DNA from: Anaerococcus lactolyticus ATCC 51172
GTDB lineage: Bacteria > Bacillota > Clostridia > Tissierellales > Peptoniphilaceae
Assembly: GCF_000156575.1 (NCBI RefSeq)
Contig: NZ_GG666056.1
Coordinates: 26,613-90,612 of the forward strand
DNA length: 64,000 nucleotides
Direction of reading: 5' to 3'
The notes under the pieces were generated by a model, which had not been told where the DNA came from, did no database searches, and worked only from the letters and a program-made list of their open reading frames with translations. Shown one piece after another: positions 7,428-16,023 of the stretch. Made by a program: the position numbers and the translations under genes. Position 1 is the first letter of the stretch. Every line of letters starts with the position of its first letter.

Positions 7428-8141
7428 TTGCAGGATATTAAAAGAATTATATTAAAACTTAGTGGTGAAGCCCTTTCTGGCAAGACAGGATTTGGATTTG
7501 ATGATGAAATGATAGATAAAATTTGTCAGAATATCAAAATTCTTACAGAAAAAGGCATTGAAGTCGCCATAGTAGTTGGTGGGGGCAATTTCTGGAGAGG
7601 AAGGTCAGGCACAAATATAGATAGGGCAAGTTCAGATAATATTGGCATGCTTGGCACTGTCATGAATGGTCTTAGGGTCCAAGGAACTCTTGAAGAAATT
7701 GGACTTGACACAAGGCTTATGACTGCAATTTCTATGAAGGAAGTTGCTGAGCCATATATCAGAAGAAGGGCTATAAGGCATCTTGAAAAGGGAAGGGTTG
7801 TTATCTTTTCAGCAGGAACTGGCCTTCCATATTTCTCAACTGATACAACAGCAAGTCTTAGGGCACTAGAAATAGGTGCTGACGTAATCTTACTTGGCAA
7901 AACTGGCACAGACGGGATTTACGATAAGGACCCAAATTTATTTGACGATGCCAAAAAATTTGACAAACTAACCTACAAAGAAATCCTTCAAAAGGAATTA
8001 AAGATAATGGATACAACAGCCACATCCCTTTGTATGGACAACGATATGCCATTGATTGTTTTTGGAATAGACGATCCGGCAAATATGGTCAGAGTATTTG
8101 AAAATGAAAATCTTGGAACAAGAGTAAAGGAGAGTTTTTAA
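7428..8141 (+). CDS. pyrH: UMP kinase
   Basis: Bacterial uridylate kinase (amino-acid kinase fold), which makes UDP from UMP. Motifs: [14 protein letters not shown] at the N terminus, [11 protein letters not shown] (residues 49-59), [17 protein letters not shown] for the acidic ATP/UMP site, and [12 protein letters not shown]. Length 237 is typical. The start is TTG at 7428, six bases after a perfect AGGAGG; an ATG at 7423 is out of frame. frr follows after one base, the classic pyrH-frr pair, although tsf and rpsB are not upstream here. Confidence 0.96.
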   Translation: MQDIKRIILKLSGEALSGKTGFGFDDEMIDKICQNIKILTEKGIEVAIVVGGGNFWRGRSGTNIDRASSDNIGMLGTVMNGLRVQGTLEEIGLDTRLMTAISMKEVAEPYIRRRAIRHLEKGRVVIFSAGTGLPYFSTDTTASLRALEIGADVILLGKTGTDGIYDKDPNLFDDAKKFDKLTYKEILQKELKIMDTTATSLCMDNDMPLIVFGIDDPANMVRVFENENLGTRVKESF

Positions 8142-8142
8142 T

Positions 8143-8703
8143 ATGTTATATGAACAAATAAAAAAAGAAACAGAAGTTGGGATGCAAAAAACTGTAGATT
8201 CTTTTGAAAAAAGAATAGCTACAATCAAAGCAGGCAGGGCTACAGAAGCAATACTTGATGGTATTACCTTCTCATACTATGGTACAGAAACACCAATCAA
8301 CCAAGCTGCAACAGTTTCAATTCCTGAAGCCAGACTCCTTGTAATAAAACCATGGGATAAGAACAATATTGGACCTATAGAAAAAGCCATCCTTAAATCA
8401 AATATAGGTATTACACCAGGAAACGATGGTGAAATCATAAGACTTCCATTTCCTGCTCTTACAGAAGATAGAAGAAAAGAATACACAAAAGAAGTAAATA
8501 CTTATGCCGAAGATGCTAAGATAGTTGTAAGAAATGTCAGACGTGATTCTATGGATGAGGTTAAAAAATCAGAAAAATCTGGAGATATAACTGAAGACGA
8601 TAGGTATAAACTTGAAGATGAAATCCAAAAGGTTACCGATAAGTTTATAAAGACTATAGAAGAAATGACAGAGAAAAAGAACAAAGAATTAATGAATGTA
8701 TAA
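8143..8703 (+). CDS. frr: Ribosome recycling factor
   Basis: RRF, which with EF-G splits post-termination ribosomes. The sequence is collinear with the family: MQKTVDSFEKRIATIKAGRA, INQAATVSIPEARLLVIKPWD, IEKAILKSNIGITPGNDGEIIRLPFPALTEDRRKE, and VRNVRRDSMDEVKK. Length 186 is standard. Unusually, the next gene is a type IV pilus assembly protein that starts on the base after the frr stop; in most Firmicutes uppS and cdsA follow. Confidence 0.97.
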   Translation: MLYEQIKKETEVGMQKTVDSFEKRIATIKAGRATEAILDGITFSYYGTETPINQAATVSIPEARLLVIKPWDKNNIGPIEKAILKSNIGITPGNDGEIIRLPFPALTEDRRKEYTKEVNTYAEDAKIVVRNVRRDSMDEVKKSEKSGDITEDDRYKLEDEIQKVTDKFIKTIEEMTEKKNKELMNV

Positions 8704-9804
8704 TTGAATAGGGAATATTACAATAGGATAGTTAGTATTTTGAAAAAGGACATAGGACCTAAGAAGATAGATTCTAGGACTATGTCCTTATTTCTAAAGC
8801 AACTATCCTTGCTTTTAAATTCAGGCATAAGTTTATACGATAGTTTAAATATAATAAATCAACAAGGAACTGATAAGAAAGTTATAAAAGCGATAAGCCT
8901 AGTAATCGCAGGCCTAAAAAAGGGACTTGATCCTTATGAATCTTTTTGTTTGGCAAACGAGTATTTTTCGCCCCTAGTCCTAGCATTTATCAAAACAGGA
9001 ACAAAGACAGGCTACCTGGGCAAAATTTTAAGAGACCTATCCGATTTTATATTTGAAGAAAGTAAGAACAAATCAACAGTAAAACAGGCTATGACCTATC
9101 CAATCTTAGTTTTAGTTGTAAGTATCCTCGTGATAATTGCTCTTATCAAATTTGTCATGCCAAGTTTCATAGAAATTTTTGATAAGTCAGAGATTACCCT
9201 ACCACTTCCGACAAGGATTTTGTTATTTGTTTCTTCATTTTTTTCAGAAAATTACATATTGATTTTGCTTTTTATTTTTTTATTAGCCTTAATATATTTA
9301 TTTCTAAGGACAGACTATAAGAAAAGAGTTGAGATAGATAGGTACATTTTTAGATTATGGCCCCTAAGAGACCTAAACAGGTTGAGGGTCGAATACCAGC
9401 TTACATCAATTTACTATATCTTAAGAAGAGGCGACATAGATACGATTAATTCATTTGATATTTTAGCAGAATCTTTCAAAAATACCTATGTCAAGGAAAC
9501 TCTTAAAGGCATCAAGAATAGGGTAAATAAGGGAGAAAGCCTAAGCCTAGCATTTAAAAATGCAGGAATATTTTCGCCCCTATTAATTTCTATGGTAGAT
9601 ATTGGCACTGAAACATCCAGTCTTGATGAAAGTATGAAAAAGGCGAATGAATATTTTGCCAATGAGTATATTTTTAAAATAAAAAAGCTTGCAGGACTAG
9701 CCGAACCTGTTTTGATTATAATTATGGGTTTATTAGTAGCTTTTGTTGTGTTTTCGGTATCTATACCGATGTTTGATTCTATAAATGGATTGAGAGGAGG
9801 TTGA
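8704..9804 (+). CDS. Type IV pilus / type II secretion inner-membrane platform protein (PilC/GspF/ComGB-like)
   Basis: Inner-membrane platform protein on which pilins are assembled. It contains two GspF domains: MSLFLKQLSLLLNSGISLYDSL (about residues 27-48) and VEYQLTSIYYILRRGDIDTINSF in the second half. Three hydrophobic segments (near residues 135-155, 180-198 and 335-357) give the usual PilC topology. Length 366. The start is taken as TTG at 8704, directly after the frr stop, with no clear Shine-Dalgarno sequence, so expression probably depends on coupling to frr; an internal ATG at codon 27 is a weaker alternative because the N-terminal residues fit the family. It heads a seven-gene pilus cluster. 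Confidence 0.87.
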   Translation: MNREYYNRIVSILKKDIGPKKIDSRTMSLFLKQLSLLLNSGISLYDSLNIINQQGTDKKVIKAISLVIAGLKKGLDPYESFCLANEYFSPLVLAFIKTGTKTGYLGKILRDLSDFIFEESKNKSTVKQAMTYPILVLVVSILVIIALIKFVMPSFIEIFDKSEITLPLPTRILLFVSSFFSENYILILLFIFLLALIYLFLRTDYKKRVEIDRYIFRLWPLRDLNRLRVEYQLTSIYYILRRGDIDTINSFDILAESFKNTYVKETLKGIKNRVNKGESLSLAFKNAGIFSPLLISMVDIGTETSSLDESMKKANEYFANEYIFKIKKLAGLAEPVLIIIMGLLVAFVVFSVSIPMFDSINGLRGG

Positions 9805-9805
9805 C

Positions 9806-10192
9806 ATGAAAAAGAAAAGGAAGGCCTTTACCCTAATTGAGTTAATAATAGTAATAGCCATATTGGGGATTTTGGCAGCTATAGCTATTCCTAAATATAA
9901 TAAATCGAGATTACAAGCTGCAGAAACAGCTCACAAGGCAAATGTGGAGATGTTAAAGTCAGCTGCTAGGATGAAGATTTTGGATAAGGATGAACCTTTT
10001 AATTGGCCAGATGATAAGACAAAAGATGATAAAAAAGGTTATGTAAATTATTTAGATAAATGGCCTGTGGTTCCAAATGGATTAAAAATTGAAGGAAATG
10101 AATATAAAGTTGCATATGATGGTAAAGAAATAACCGTAACTTTGGTTGAAACAAAAAAAGGTGAAGAGCCAGCAAAAAAAGATGGAGAATAG
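9806..10192 (+). CDS. Major type IV pilin-like protein (ComGC-like)
   Basis: Class III prepilin: a short basic leader MKKKRKA, then FTLIELIIVIAILGILAAIAIP, with Glu5 of the mature protein conserved. Cleavage is predicted between Ala7 and Phe8; Ala replaces the usual Gly at -1. The soluble part is short, ending with an Asp/Lys-rich tail (DDKTKDDKKG and KKGEEPAKKDGE). It is the first pilin of the cluster and the best candidate for the major subunit of a competence or twitching pseudopilus. The RBS GAGGAGG is 5 bases upstream. Confidence 0.87.
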   Translation: MKKKRKAFTLIELIIVIAILGILAAIAIPKYNKSRLQAAETAHKANVEMLKSAARMKILDKDEPFNWPDDKTKDDKKGYVNYLDKWPVVPNGLKIEGNEYKVAYDGKEITVTLVETKKGEEPAKKDGE

Positions 10193-10916
10193 TATAGAAG
10201 TAATTTTAATTTATTTTTTAATATTTATGTTAGGCTCTTGCCTTGGATCGTTCATATCAGCCTTGGTTTATAGGCGAGAAAAAGGAATATCAATCATAAG
10301 CCCACCAAGTTTTTGCGATTATTGTGGCAAAAAAATCCTCAAAAGAGACCTAGTACCTGTATTTTCTTTCCTGTTTTTAAGAGGCAAAACCAGGTGCTGT
10401 GGGCAAATTATTTCAATAGACAAGGTCCTTGTGGAAATCATAGGGGGCCTTGTCTTTGTTTTTACATTCAAAACCTACGGGCTTATTGAAGGGACCTACT
10501 TGTCAGCTGTCCTTTTGCTTTGTCTTTTAATATCTGTTACTGATTATAAATTTTTGGAAATTTATGATACCGACTTAAAGGTCCTTATAGGCTTGGGATT
10601 TATTTATAGGTTTTTGGTTTATGGTATAGACCTTAAGTTCATTTTATCCTGCCTAATTTTTGTTATAGGATTTAAGCTACTTATGGTTATTTCCAAAGGA
10701 GGCCTGGGTGATGGCGACTTATTTTTTTACTTGGGCTTGATCTTCTTTTTGGGAAATTCTCAAATTCCCCTCCTAGTCCTATTTTCTACATGGATTGGTG
10801 CAGCTTTTGCCATAGCAAAGGCAATAAGACTCAGGTCTCTTAAAGGTAGTATTGCCTTATGCCCAGCTATTTCCTTGGCATTTTTTTTAATTTTAGTATT
10901 TAGGGATTATTTATGA
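10182..10916 (+). CDS. Prepilin peptidase (A24 family)
   Basis: Bifunctional membrane aspartic protease that cleaves and N-methylates prepilins. The N-terminal part has LGSCLGSFISALVYR and a zinc-binding set of cysteines (CDYCGKK and RCC). The two catalytic aspartates are visible in SVTDYKFLEIYD and GLGDGDLFFYLG. Six to eight hydrophobic helices. I chose ATG 10182, overlapping the pilin stop by 11 bases, because the product then begins directly with the first helix; an in-frame TTG at 10146 would add 12 lysine-rich residues. Length 244. It should process the five pilin-like products encoded beside it. Confidence 0.88.
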   Translation: MENSIEVILIYFLIFMLGSCLGSFISALVYRREKGISIISPPSFCDYCGKKILKRDLVPVFSFLFLRGKTRCCGQIISIDKVLVEIIGGLVFVFTFKTYGLIEGTYLSAVLLLCLLISVTDYKFLEIYDTDLKVLIGLGFIYRFLVYGIDLKFILSCLIFVIGFKLLMVISKGGLGDGDLFFYLGLIFFLGNSQIPLLVLFSTWIGAAFAIAKAIRLRSLKGSIALCPAISLAFFLILVFRDYL

Positions 10917-11335
10917 AAAGAAATGGTTTTACTCTAATAGAATTAATTATCGTCATAGCTATAATATCAATAGGCTTTGGAGTTTCTATCTTAAAATTTT
11001 CTATAGTAGATAAGATAGGAGCAAGAAATGAGATTAGGACTTTTGTTGATGACTATTCTTATTTGAGGGCTCTGGCCCTTTCTACAGGTGACATTCACTA
11101 TATCAGATTTACAAGTGATGGCTACGAGATTGATTTTAATAAAAAGAAAGATAGGGATCTTAAATATATAGAATCTTTAAATGTAAATAAGATAGAGTTT
11201 TACCCAAATGGATATGTTAATCCTAAGAAAACCAAAGAAGACCATAACCTGGTTTTTATTTCAAAAAAAGATCCTAATATCAAGTGGCATTTCACCATTC
11301 AAGCAGTAGGAGGTTACCTAAGTGAAAAAGACTAG
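10913..11335 (+). CDS. Prepilin-like minor pilin (ComGD-like)
   Basis: Leader MKRNG followed by FTLIELIIVIAIISIGFG, a canonical Gly/Phe prepilin peptidase site with Glu5. Length 140, with a soluble domain rich in beta strands. The ATG overlaps the prepilin peptidase stop (ATGA), so translation is coupled. Likely a minor pseudopilin of the same fibre; closest to GspH/ComGD-type proteins by size and position, which is inference. Confidence 0.8.
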   Translation: MKRNGFTLIELIIVIAIISIGFGVSILKFSIVDKIGARNEIRTFVDDYSYLRALALSTGDIHYIRFTSDGYEIDFNKKKDRDLKYIESLNVNKIEFYPNGYVNPKKTKEDHNLVFISKKDPNIKWHFTIQAVGGYLSEKD

Positions 11336-11654
11336 ACCAGCCTTTAGCTTAATAGAAGTCATCTTTGCTATCGTACTTTTGAGTATGATAGCCTTATTTT
11401 TAGGTCCGGCGACTATGACAAACCTTAGCCAGTCTCATCAAATAAAGGACTTGGCGGATACTACTTTTATCCTACAAGAAGCAATAGAACTTAGCAGGGA
11501 TAAGTCTATTGGTACCTATACTGAAGAAATTAATGGAAAAAACGTAGAAATAAGTGTAGAAAGCTTCCAATACCCTTCACTTAAATCCACTTACAAAAAG
11601 ATAAGGGCAAGCTATGGGGGAAAGTTTTTCGAATTGATAGAGGCTGATAAATGA
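11322..11654 (+). CDS. Prepilin-like minor pilin
   Basis: Leader KKTRPA followed by FSLIEVIFAIVLLSMIALF; cleavage after Ala, with Glu5 of the mature pilin present. Only 110 residues. GTG start with AGGAGG 9 bases upstream, overlapping the previous gene by 14 bases. A ComGE/GspI-type minor subunit is the likeliest reading. Confidence 0.75.
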   Translation: MKKTRPAFSLIEVIFAIVLLSMIALFLGPATMTNLSQSHQIKDLADTTFILQEAIELSRDKSIGTYTEEINGKNVEISVESFQYPSLKSTYKKIRASYGGKFFELIEADK

Positions 11655-12121
11655 AGAAGGGATTTAGCTTAATTGAGCTTATAATTAGCCTTGCCATCAT
11701 TTCTTTTTTGGTCTTGGTATTGTCGAACTTTTTTTCCTTTAATATAAATATTTTAAATAAGTCTTATAAAGACGAAAATGAATATAAAGAAGCCTACACT
11801 GCCATGGCCTATATAGACAAAACAATAAGGATGAGCCACAAGATAGTAGCCAAACTACATTTTAATAGTAATTTTACAGGCTATATTATTGGCGATGATA
11901 ATCCTGTATCTAGTTATTATTTTTATACCAGTGATGGATTTTTATATATCTATAGGGCTAATGCCCTAGTTAGTTCAACTGGTGCTCCCAACCGTATCAG
12001 CGAATGTGGACTAATAGATTTAAACTATGACCCAACAAGTAAGATAATAAAAGTTAAGCTTACAAGCAGAAAAGGTACTTATAAATTTGAAACTGCAATT
12101 TATGTGGGGGATAAGCTATGA
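11651..12121 (+). CDS. Prepilin-like minor pilin (ComGF/GspJ-like)
   Basis: Leader MKKG followed by FSLIELIISLAIISFLVLVLSNFF, a standard prepilin site with Glu5. Length 156. The soluble half carries an SYYFYTSDGFLYIYR beta region. ATGA overlap with the previous gene. Size and fourth position among the pilins fit a ComGF/GspJ-type subunit. Confidence 0.77.
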   Translation: MKKGFSLIELIISLAIISFLVLVLSNFFSFNINILNKSYKDENEYKEAYTAMAYIDKTIRMSHKIVAKLHFNSNFTGYIIGDDNPVSSYYFYTSDGFLYIYRANALVSSTGAPNRISECGLIDLNYDPTSKIIKVKLTSRKGTYKFETAIYVGDKL

Positions 12122-12519
12122 AAAAAGCATTTATAAGTATATATGTCTTATTAATTCTTTTGGTATGTGGTTTAACAATTAGCTTTATCTATAAGGAAAA
12201 TGAAACTAATTATGATGTGGCAAAAAGTATGTATGCCAAAAAACAGGCCATGTATGAGGCAGAGTCCTTCCTAAATATAATTATAGAAGAAAAAACCTTG
12301 GATGATAAACTAAATATTGATGATTTACTAGAAAGTCTAAAACCAAAATCTGAAATCAGGGCGAGGATAGAAAAGGCTGAAAATTTAGTTGAGGAAGCTA
12401 AGGGGGCAAATTTATTAATCGTAACATCGTTTTATAAAAACGTCACTGCCAAGGCAATTATAGCCTATAAGCTTGATGAAGCAAATAAGATAAAAATCAT
12501 CTACAAGAAGGTCTATTAA
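12118..12519 (+). CDS. Pilus-associated membrane protein (ComGG/PilX-like)
   Basis: 133 residues with an N-terminal helix (FISIYVLLILLVCGLTISFIY) but no FxxxE prepilin motif; the region NYDVAKSMYAKKQAMYEAESFLN after the helix resembles PilX/ComGG-type proteins. It overlaps the preceding stop (ATGA) and is the last gene of the pilus cluster. Assignment rests on position and layout more than on sequence. Confidence 0.6.
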   Translation: MKKAFISIYVLLILLVCGLTISFIYKENETNYDVAKSMYAKKQAMYEAESFLNIIIEEKTLDDKLNIDDLLESLKPKSEIRARIEKAENLVEEAKGANLLIVTSFYKNVTAKAIIAYKLDEANKIKIIYKKVY

Positions 12520-12583
12520 TATTGCCAAAAAACCAATTAAGGTATAATGAGTATAGAAAAAGAGATATAAAATTGGAGGAAAA

Positions 12584-13777
12584 ATGAAAGTATTAGTAAT
12601 TAACTGTGGTTCATCATCACTTAAATATCAATTATTTGATATGGATAATGAAGAAGTAATGGTAAAGGGTCTTGTAGAAAGAATTGGAATAGAAGGTTCC
12701 AAACTTATCCAAGAAGAAGGTGATGATAAATATATAATCGAAGAAAACATGAAGGACCACACAGAAGCAGTTTCTCACGTTTTTGATGCCTTGGTTGATA
12801 AGGACCATGGAGTTATAGCTGACCTTAGTGAAATAGATGCAGTAGGTCACAGGGTTGTCCATGGTGGAGAAAAAATTACAAAATCAGATCTTATTGATAA
12901 AGAAGTTAGGGCTGCTATAGTAGAATATCAAAAATTTGCTCCACTTCACAATCCAGCCAACCTCATGGGTCTAGAAGCTTGTGAAAAATTACTTCCAAAT
13001 GTTAAAAACGTGGCAGTATTTGATACAGCCTTCCACCAAACTATGCCAAAAAGAACTTTCCTATATGGTATAGATTATAAATATTACGAAGAAGACGCTA
13101 TTAGAAAATACGGATTCCACGGTACAAGCCACAACTTTATTACTAATAAAACAGCAGAAGTTCTTGGCAAGAGTGTTGAGGATTTAAATATGATATCTGC
13201 CCACCTTGGCAATGGCTCATCTATTTGTGCAGTTAAGAATGGCAAATCGTATGACACATCAATGGGACTTACTCCACTTGAAGGTCTAGTAATGGGTACA
13301 AGAAGTGGCGATATAGACCCTTCAGCTGTAACCTATATAATGAGAAAAGAAAACCTATCTCCAGAGGAAATGGAAAATATTCTTAATAAAAAATCTGGCG
13401 TGTTCGGTGTATCTGGCGTATCTAGCGATTTTAGAGACCTAGAAAGTGCAGCTAAGGAAGGAAACGACAGAGCCCAAGCAGCCCTAGATATGTTTGTAAC
13501 CAGAGTAAAGAGATATATAGCAGGTTATATGGCAGAAATTGGTTCATGTGATGCTATAGTATTTACAGGCGGTATCGGTGAAAACTCAATAAAAATTAGA
13601 GAAGACATCATGGCTGGTTTTGAGCAATTTGGTATTAAAATTGACCCAGAAAAGAACAATGTTCGTGGTGGTTGCCATGTTGTTTCTACCGATGATTCAA
13701 AAGTAAAAGTAATGGTTATAGCTACAAACGAAGAATTAATGATAGCTAGAGATACAAAATCTCTTGTAGAAGCTTGA
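12584..13777 (+). CDS. ackA: Acetate kinase
   Basis: AckA interconverts acetyl phosphate plus ADP with acetate plus ATP, the energy-yielding step of fermentation. Motifs of the ASKHA fold are clear: LVINCGSSSLKYQLF (residues 3-17), VGHRVVHGG, FDTAFHQTMP, the HLGNGSSICAV phosphate loop and FTGGIGENS. Length 397 is standard. RBS GGAGG is 6 bases upstream of the ATG, and a TATAAT lies at 12543-12548 with only a weak -35. pta is not adjacent. A strong promoter for rpmF overlaps the last codons. Confidence 0.97.
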   Translation: MKVLVINCGSSSLKYQLFDMDNEEVMVKGLVERIGIEGSKLIQEEGDDKYIIEENMKDHTEAVSHVFDALVDKDHGVIADLSEIDAVGHRVVHGGEKITKSDLIDKEVRAAIVEYQKFAPLHNPANLMGLEACEKLLPNVKNVAVFDTAFHQTMPKRTFLYGIDYKYYEEDAIRKYGFHGTSHNFITNKTAEVLGKSVEDLNMISAHLGNGSSICAVKNGKSYDTSMGLTPLEGLVMGTRSGDIDPSAVTYIMRKENLSPEEMENILNKKSGVFGVSGVSSDFRDLESAAKEGNDRAQAALDMFVTRVKRYIAGYMAEIGSCDAIVFTGGIGENSIKIREDIMAGFEQFGIKIDPEKNNVRGGCHVVSTDDSKVKVMVIATNEELMIARDTKSLVEA

Positions 13778-13802
13778 CAATAATCTAGATAGCTTATATA
13801 AT
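13774..13802 (+). promoter_or_regulatory. Perfect consensus promoter for rpmF
   Basis: TTGACA (13774-13779) and TATAAT (13797-13802) separated by exactly 17 bases. The -35 element overlaps the ackA stop codon. It drives L32 and possibly read-through into plsX. Confidence 0.92.
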
Positions 13803-13841
13803 ATTAAAGATTGCTAAAACTGATAAGAGGAGGTGTCATAG

Positions 13842-14021
13842 ATGGCAGTACCAAAAAGAAGAACATCAAAAACAAGAAAAAATAAAAGAAGAGCCTCAGC
13901 TTATACTTTGAACAGATCAAACTATGTTGAGTGTCCAAATTGCCACGAAATGAAATTACCACACAGAGTTTGCCCATCCTGTGGGGAATACAAAGGCGTA
14001 GCAGTAATTGATGAACAATAG
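13842..14021 (+). CDS. rpmF: 50S ribosomal protein L32
   Basis: 59 residues: [18 protein letters not shown] at the N terminus and a zinc-ribbon core with CPNC and CPSC. This is the zinc-binding form of L32. A strong AGGAGGTG precedes the ATG. The DUF177/YceD gene that commonly precedes rpmF in Firmicutes is absent; ackA lies directly upstream instead. Confidence 0.96.
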   Translation: MAVPKRRTSKTRKNKRRASAYTLNRSNYVECPNCHEMKLPHRVCPSCGEYKGVAVIDEQ

Positions 14022-14026
14022 TTATT

Positions 14027-14064
14027 AAAAGGGAGTTTGTTGCCTAGCAACAGGCTCTTTTTTT
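14027..14064 (+). terminator. Terminator after rpmF
   Basis: GAGTTTGTTG-CCTAG-CAACAGGCTC hairpin followed by TTTTTTT. It partly separates rpmF from plsX, whose own -10 (TATAAT at about 14091) follows. Confidence 0.88.
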
Positions 14065-14115
14065 ATGGAAATTTAACTTCTTGCAGTATAATATATTAAA
14101 TTAGAAGAGGGATTT

Positions 14116-15093
14116 ATGAAAATATTAATAGATACATTTGGTGCAGATGAGGGAAGCAAAGTTCTTGTTGATGGCGCAATTCTTGCCTTAAAACAAAAAG
14201 ACTTCATCCCAGTGTTTGTAGGAAATGAAAGCGAATTAGAAAAACTAATAGATGGAAAAATCAAAGACTATGAAATAATCCACACTGATGAATATATTTC
14301 AAACGACGAGGACCCAGTAAGGGCAATTAGACGCAAGAAAAATTCATCCCTAGTCTTGGCCTATAACAAGCTAAATGAAGAAGGTTATGATGGACTCCTA
14401 TCAGCAGGATCAACTGGTGGCCTTCTTGCTGGTGGGATATTTATTTCCAAAAGAATTGACGGCATAGATAGACCATCCCTAGCAGCGCCCCTTCCAAGTA
14501 TCGGTGCTTACACAATGCTAATGGATACAGGAGCAAATATGGATTGTAAACCAGCCTACCTTGCAGAATTTGCTATCATGGGTAAGGTATTTTTGGAAAA
14601 TGTTATCCATATAAAAAATCCTAGCATAGGTCTTTTAAATGTTGGGGTAGAAAGTCATAAGGGAAATAAACTCACTAAAGAGGCTTATGAGCTTTTAAGT
14701 AACTCAAAACTTAATTTTGTAGGTAATGTTGAAGCGAGAGACCTCTTTACAGGCAAGGTTAATGTCATAGTTGCCGATGGTTTTGCAGGCAATATTGCTA
14801 TTAAGTCTGCAGAGGGAGTTATAAGTCTATTTAAGGCACAAATGAAGGAAGTTTTTTATAAGTCTCTTAAGAATAAGCTTGCTGCCCTAGCTATAAAGGA
14901 TGACCTGGCCAAACAAATGGGTAAATTTAGCTCTCAAAACATTGGTGGAGTCCCACTACTAGGGGTAAAGTCCTATGTATATAAGGCACATGGAAATTCA
15001 AACGCCATAGCAATTTCAAACGCCATCCTAGGACTTATTGAATATATTAATATGGATGTTATAAACAAAATACAAGGAGAATTGAATGATTAG
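14116..15093 (+). CDS. plsX: Phosphate acyltransferase PlsX
   Basis: Makes acyl-phosphate from acyl-ACP, the first committed step of phospholipid synthesis in Gram-positives. Typical segments: DTFGADEGSKVLVDGA (a variant of the usual DAMGGD), the RxKKxSSLVLA helix, SAGSTGGLLAGG, RPSLAAPLPS, and VADGFAGNIAIKSAEG. Length 325 is normal. It overlaps acpP by 8 bases, giving the usual plsX-acpP pair; both feed fatty-acid and membrane synthesis. Confidence 0.93.
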   Translation: MKILIDTFGADEGSKVLVDGAILALKQKDFIPVFVGNESELEKLIDGKIKDYEIIHTDEYISNDEDPVRAIRRKKNSSLVLAYNKLNEEGYDGLLSAGSTGGLLAGGIFISKRIDGIDRPSLAAPLPSIGAYTMLMDTGANMDCKPAYLAEFAIMGKVFLENVIHIKNPSIGLLNVGVESHKGNKLTKEAYELLSNSKLNFVGNVEARDLFTGKVNVIVADGFAGNIAIKSAEGVISLFKAQMKEVFYKSLKNKLAALAIKDDLAKQMGKFSSQNIGGVPLLGVKSYVYKAHGNSNAIAISNAILGLIEYINMDVINKIQGELND

Positions 15094-15310
15094 AGAACAA
15101 TTATTAAAACTTGCAGAAGAAAATCTTGATATTGATACTTCAAATCTAGATTTTGAAAGTAAAATCAGCGATATGGATATTGATTCTATTGACCTAGTTG
15201 ATTTTATCATGGTTATCGAAGAAGAATTTGATATAGAATTTACTGATGAAGAGCTAGACGAAATCGAAACTCTTTCAGATATAGTAAGTTTAATAGAAAG
15301 TAAAAATTAA
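15086..15310 (+). CDS. acpP: Acyl carrier protein
   Basis: 74-residue acidic four-helix carrier. The phosphopantetheine attachment serine is Ser34 in MDIDSIDLVDF (the DSL motif reads DSI). Downstream acidic helix II EEFDIEFTDEELDEIETLSD is typical. Position between plsX and rnc matches many Firmicutes. The rnc start overlaps the stop (TAATG). Confidence 0.92.
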   Translation: MIREQLLKLAEENLDIDTSNLDFESKISDMDIDSIDLVDFIMVIEEEFDIEFTDEELDEIETLSDIVSLIESKN

Positions 15311-16023
15311 TGTCTTTGTCAAAAGATAGACTTGAAAAAATCGAAGAATTTGAAAAAAGCATAGGCTACACCTTCAATGACAAGACATTGATAGATGTAG
15401 CCTTTACTCATTCTTCCTTTACCAATGAAGCAAGGATTAAGACAAAATCAAATGAAAGACTTGAATTTTTGGGAGATACCATTCTTGATATGGTAGTAAG
15501 CGAATATCTTTTCAAAAATTACAAGGAAAAACCAGAAGGCTGGCTAACAAGAACCAGGTCTAGGATTGTTTGTACGGATTCCTTTGCCAAGGCTTGCGAG
15601 AAGTTTGACCTAACAAAGTATTTAAGATTTGGTATGGGCGAAAAAAAACAAGGTGGCAAGCTCAAAAAACACGTAAAGGCTGACACTTTCGAGGCATTTT
15701 GTGCTGCAATATATTTGGATTCATCCTACCAAAGACTTTTTGAATTTTTAAAGTCAAACTATAGCGAAGAAGTTTTGCAAATCATTAATGACGATTCTTT
15801 ATTTTTAGATTACAAAACAAGGCTTCAGGAATATTACAATGCCCATAGCAAAAAGAACCTTTCTTATGAATTAATCAAGGAAGTTGGCCCAGAACATGAC
15901 AAAACTTTTACCATGGAAGTAAGGCTTGGCAATAGAGCCCTTGCCCAAGGCGAAGGAAAAAACAAAAAAACTGCAGAACAGATGGCTGCTAAGGCTGCCT
16001 ATGAGATAATCAAAAATGACTAG
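15310..16023 (+). CDS. rnc: Ribonuclease III
   Basis: Double-strand-specific endoribonuclease that processes rRNA precursors and regulates mRNA. The catalytic signature NERLEFLGDTILDMVVSEYLF (about residues 43-63) and second acidic cluster DTFEAFCAAIYLD are intact. The C-terminal dsRNA-binding domain ends KNKKTAEQMAAKAAYEII. Length 237. It overlaps the downstream radical SAM gene by 8 bases. Confidence 0.96.
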   Translation: MSLSKDRLEKIEEFEKSIGYTFNDKTLIDVAFTHSSFTNEARIKTKSNERLEFLGDTILDMVVSEYLFKNYKEKPEGWLTRTRSRIVCTDSFAKACEKFDLTKYLRFGMGEKKQGGKLKKHVKADTFEAFCAAIYLDSSYQRLFEFLKSNYSEEVLQIINDDSLFLDYKTRLQEYYNAHSKKNLSYELIKEVGPEHDKTFTMEVRLGNRALAQGEGKNKKTAEQMAAKAAYEIIKND

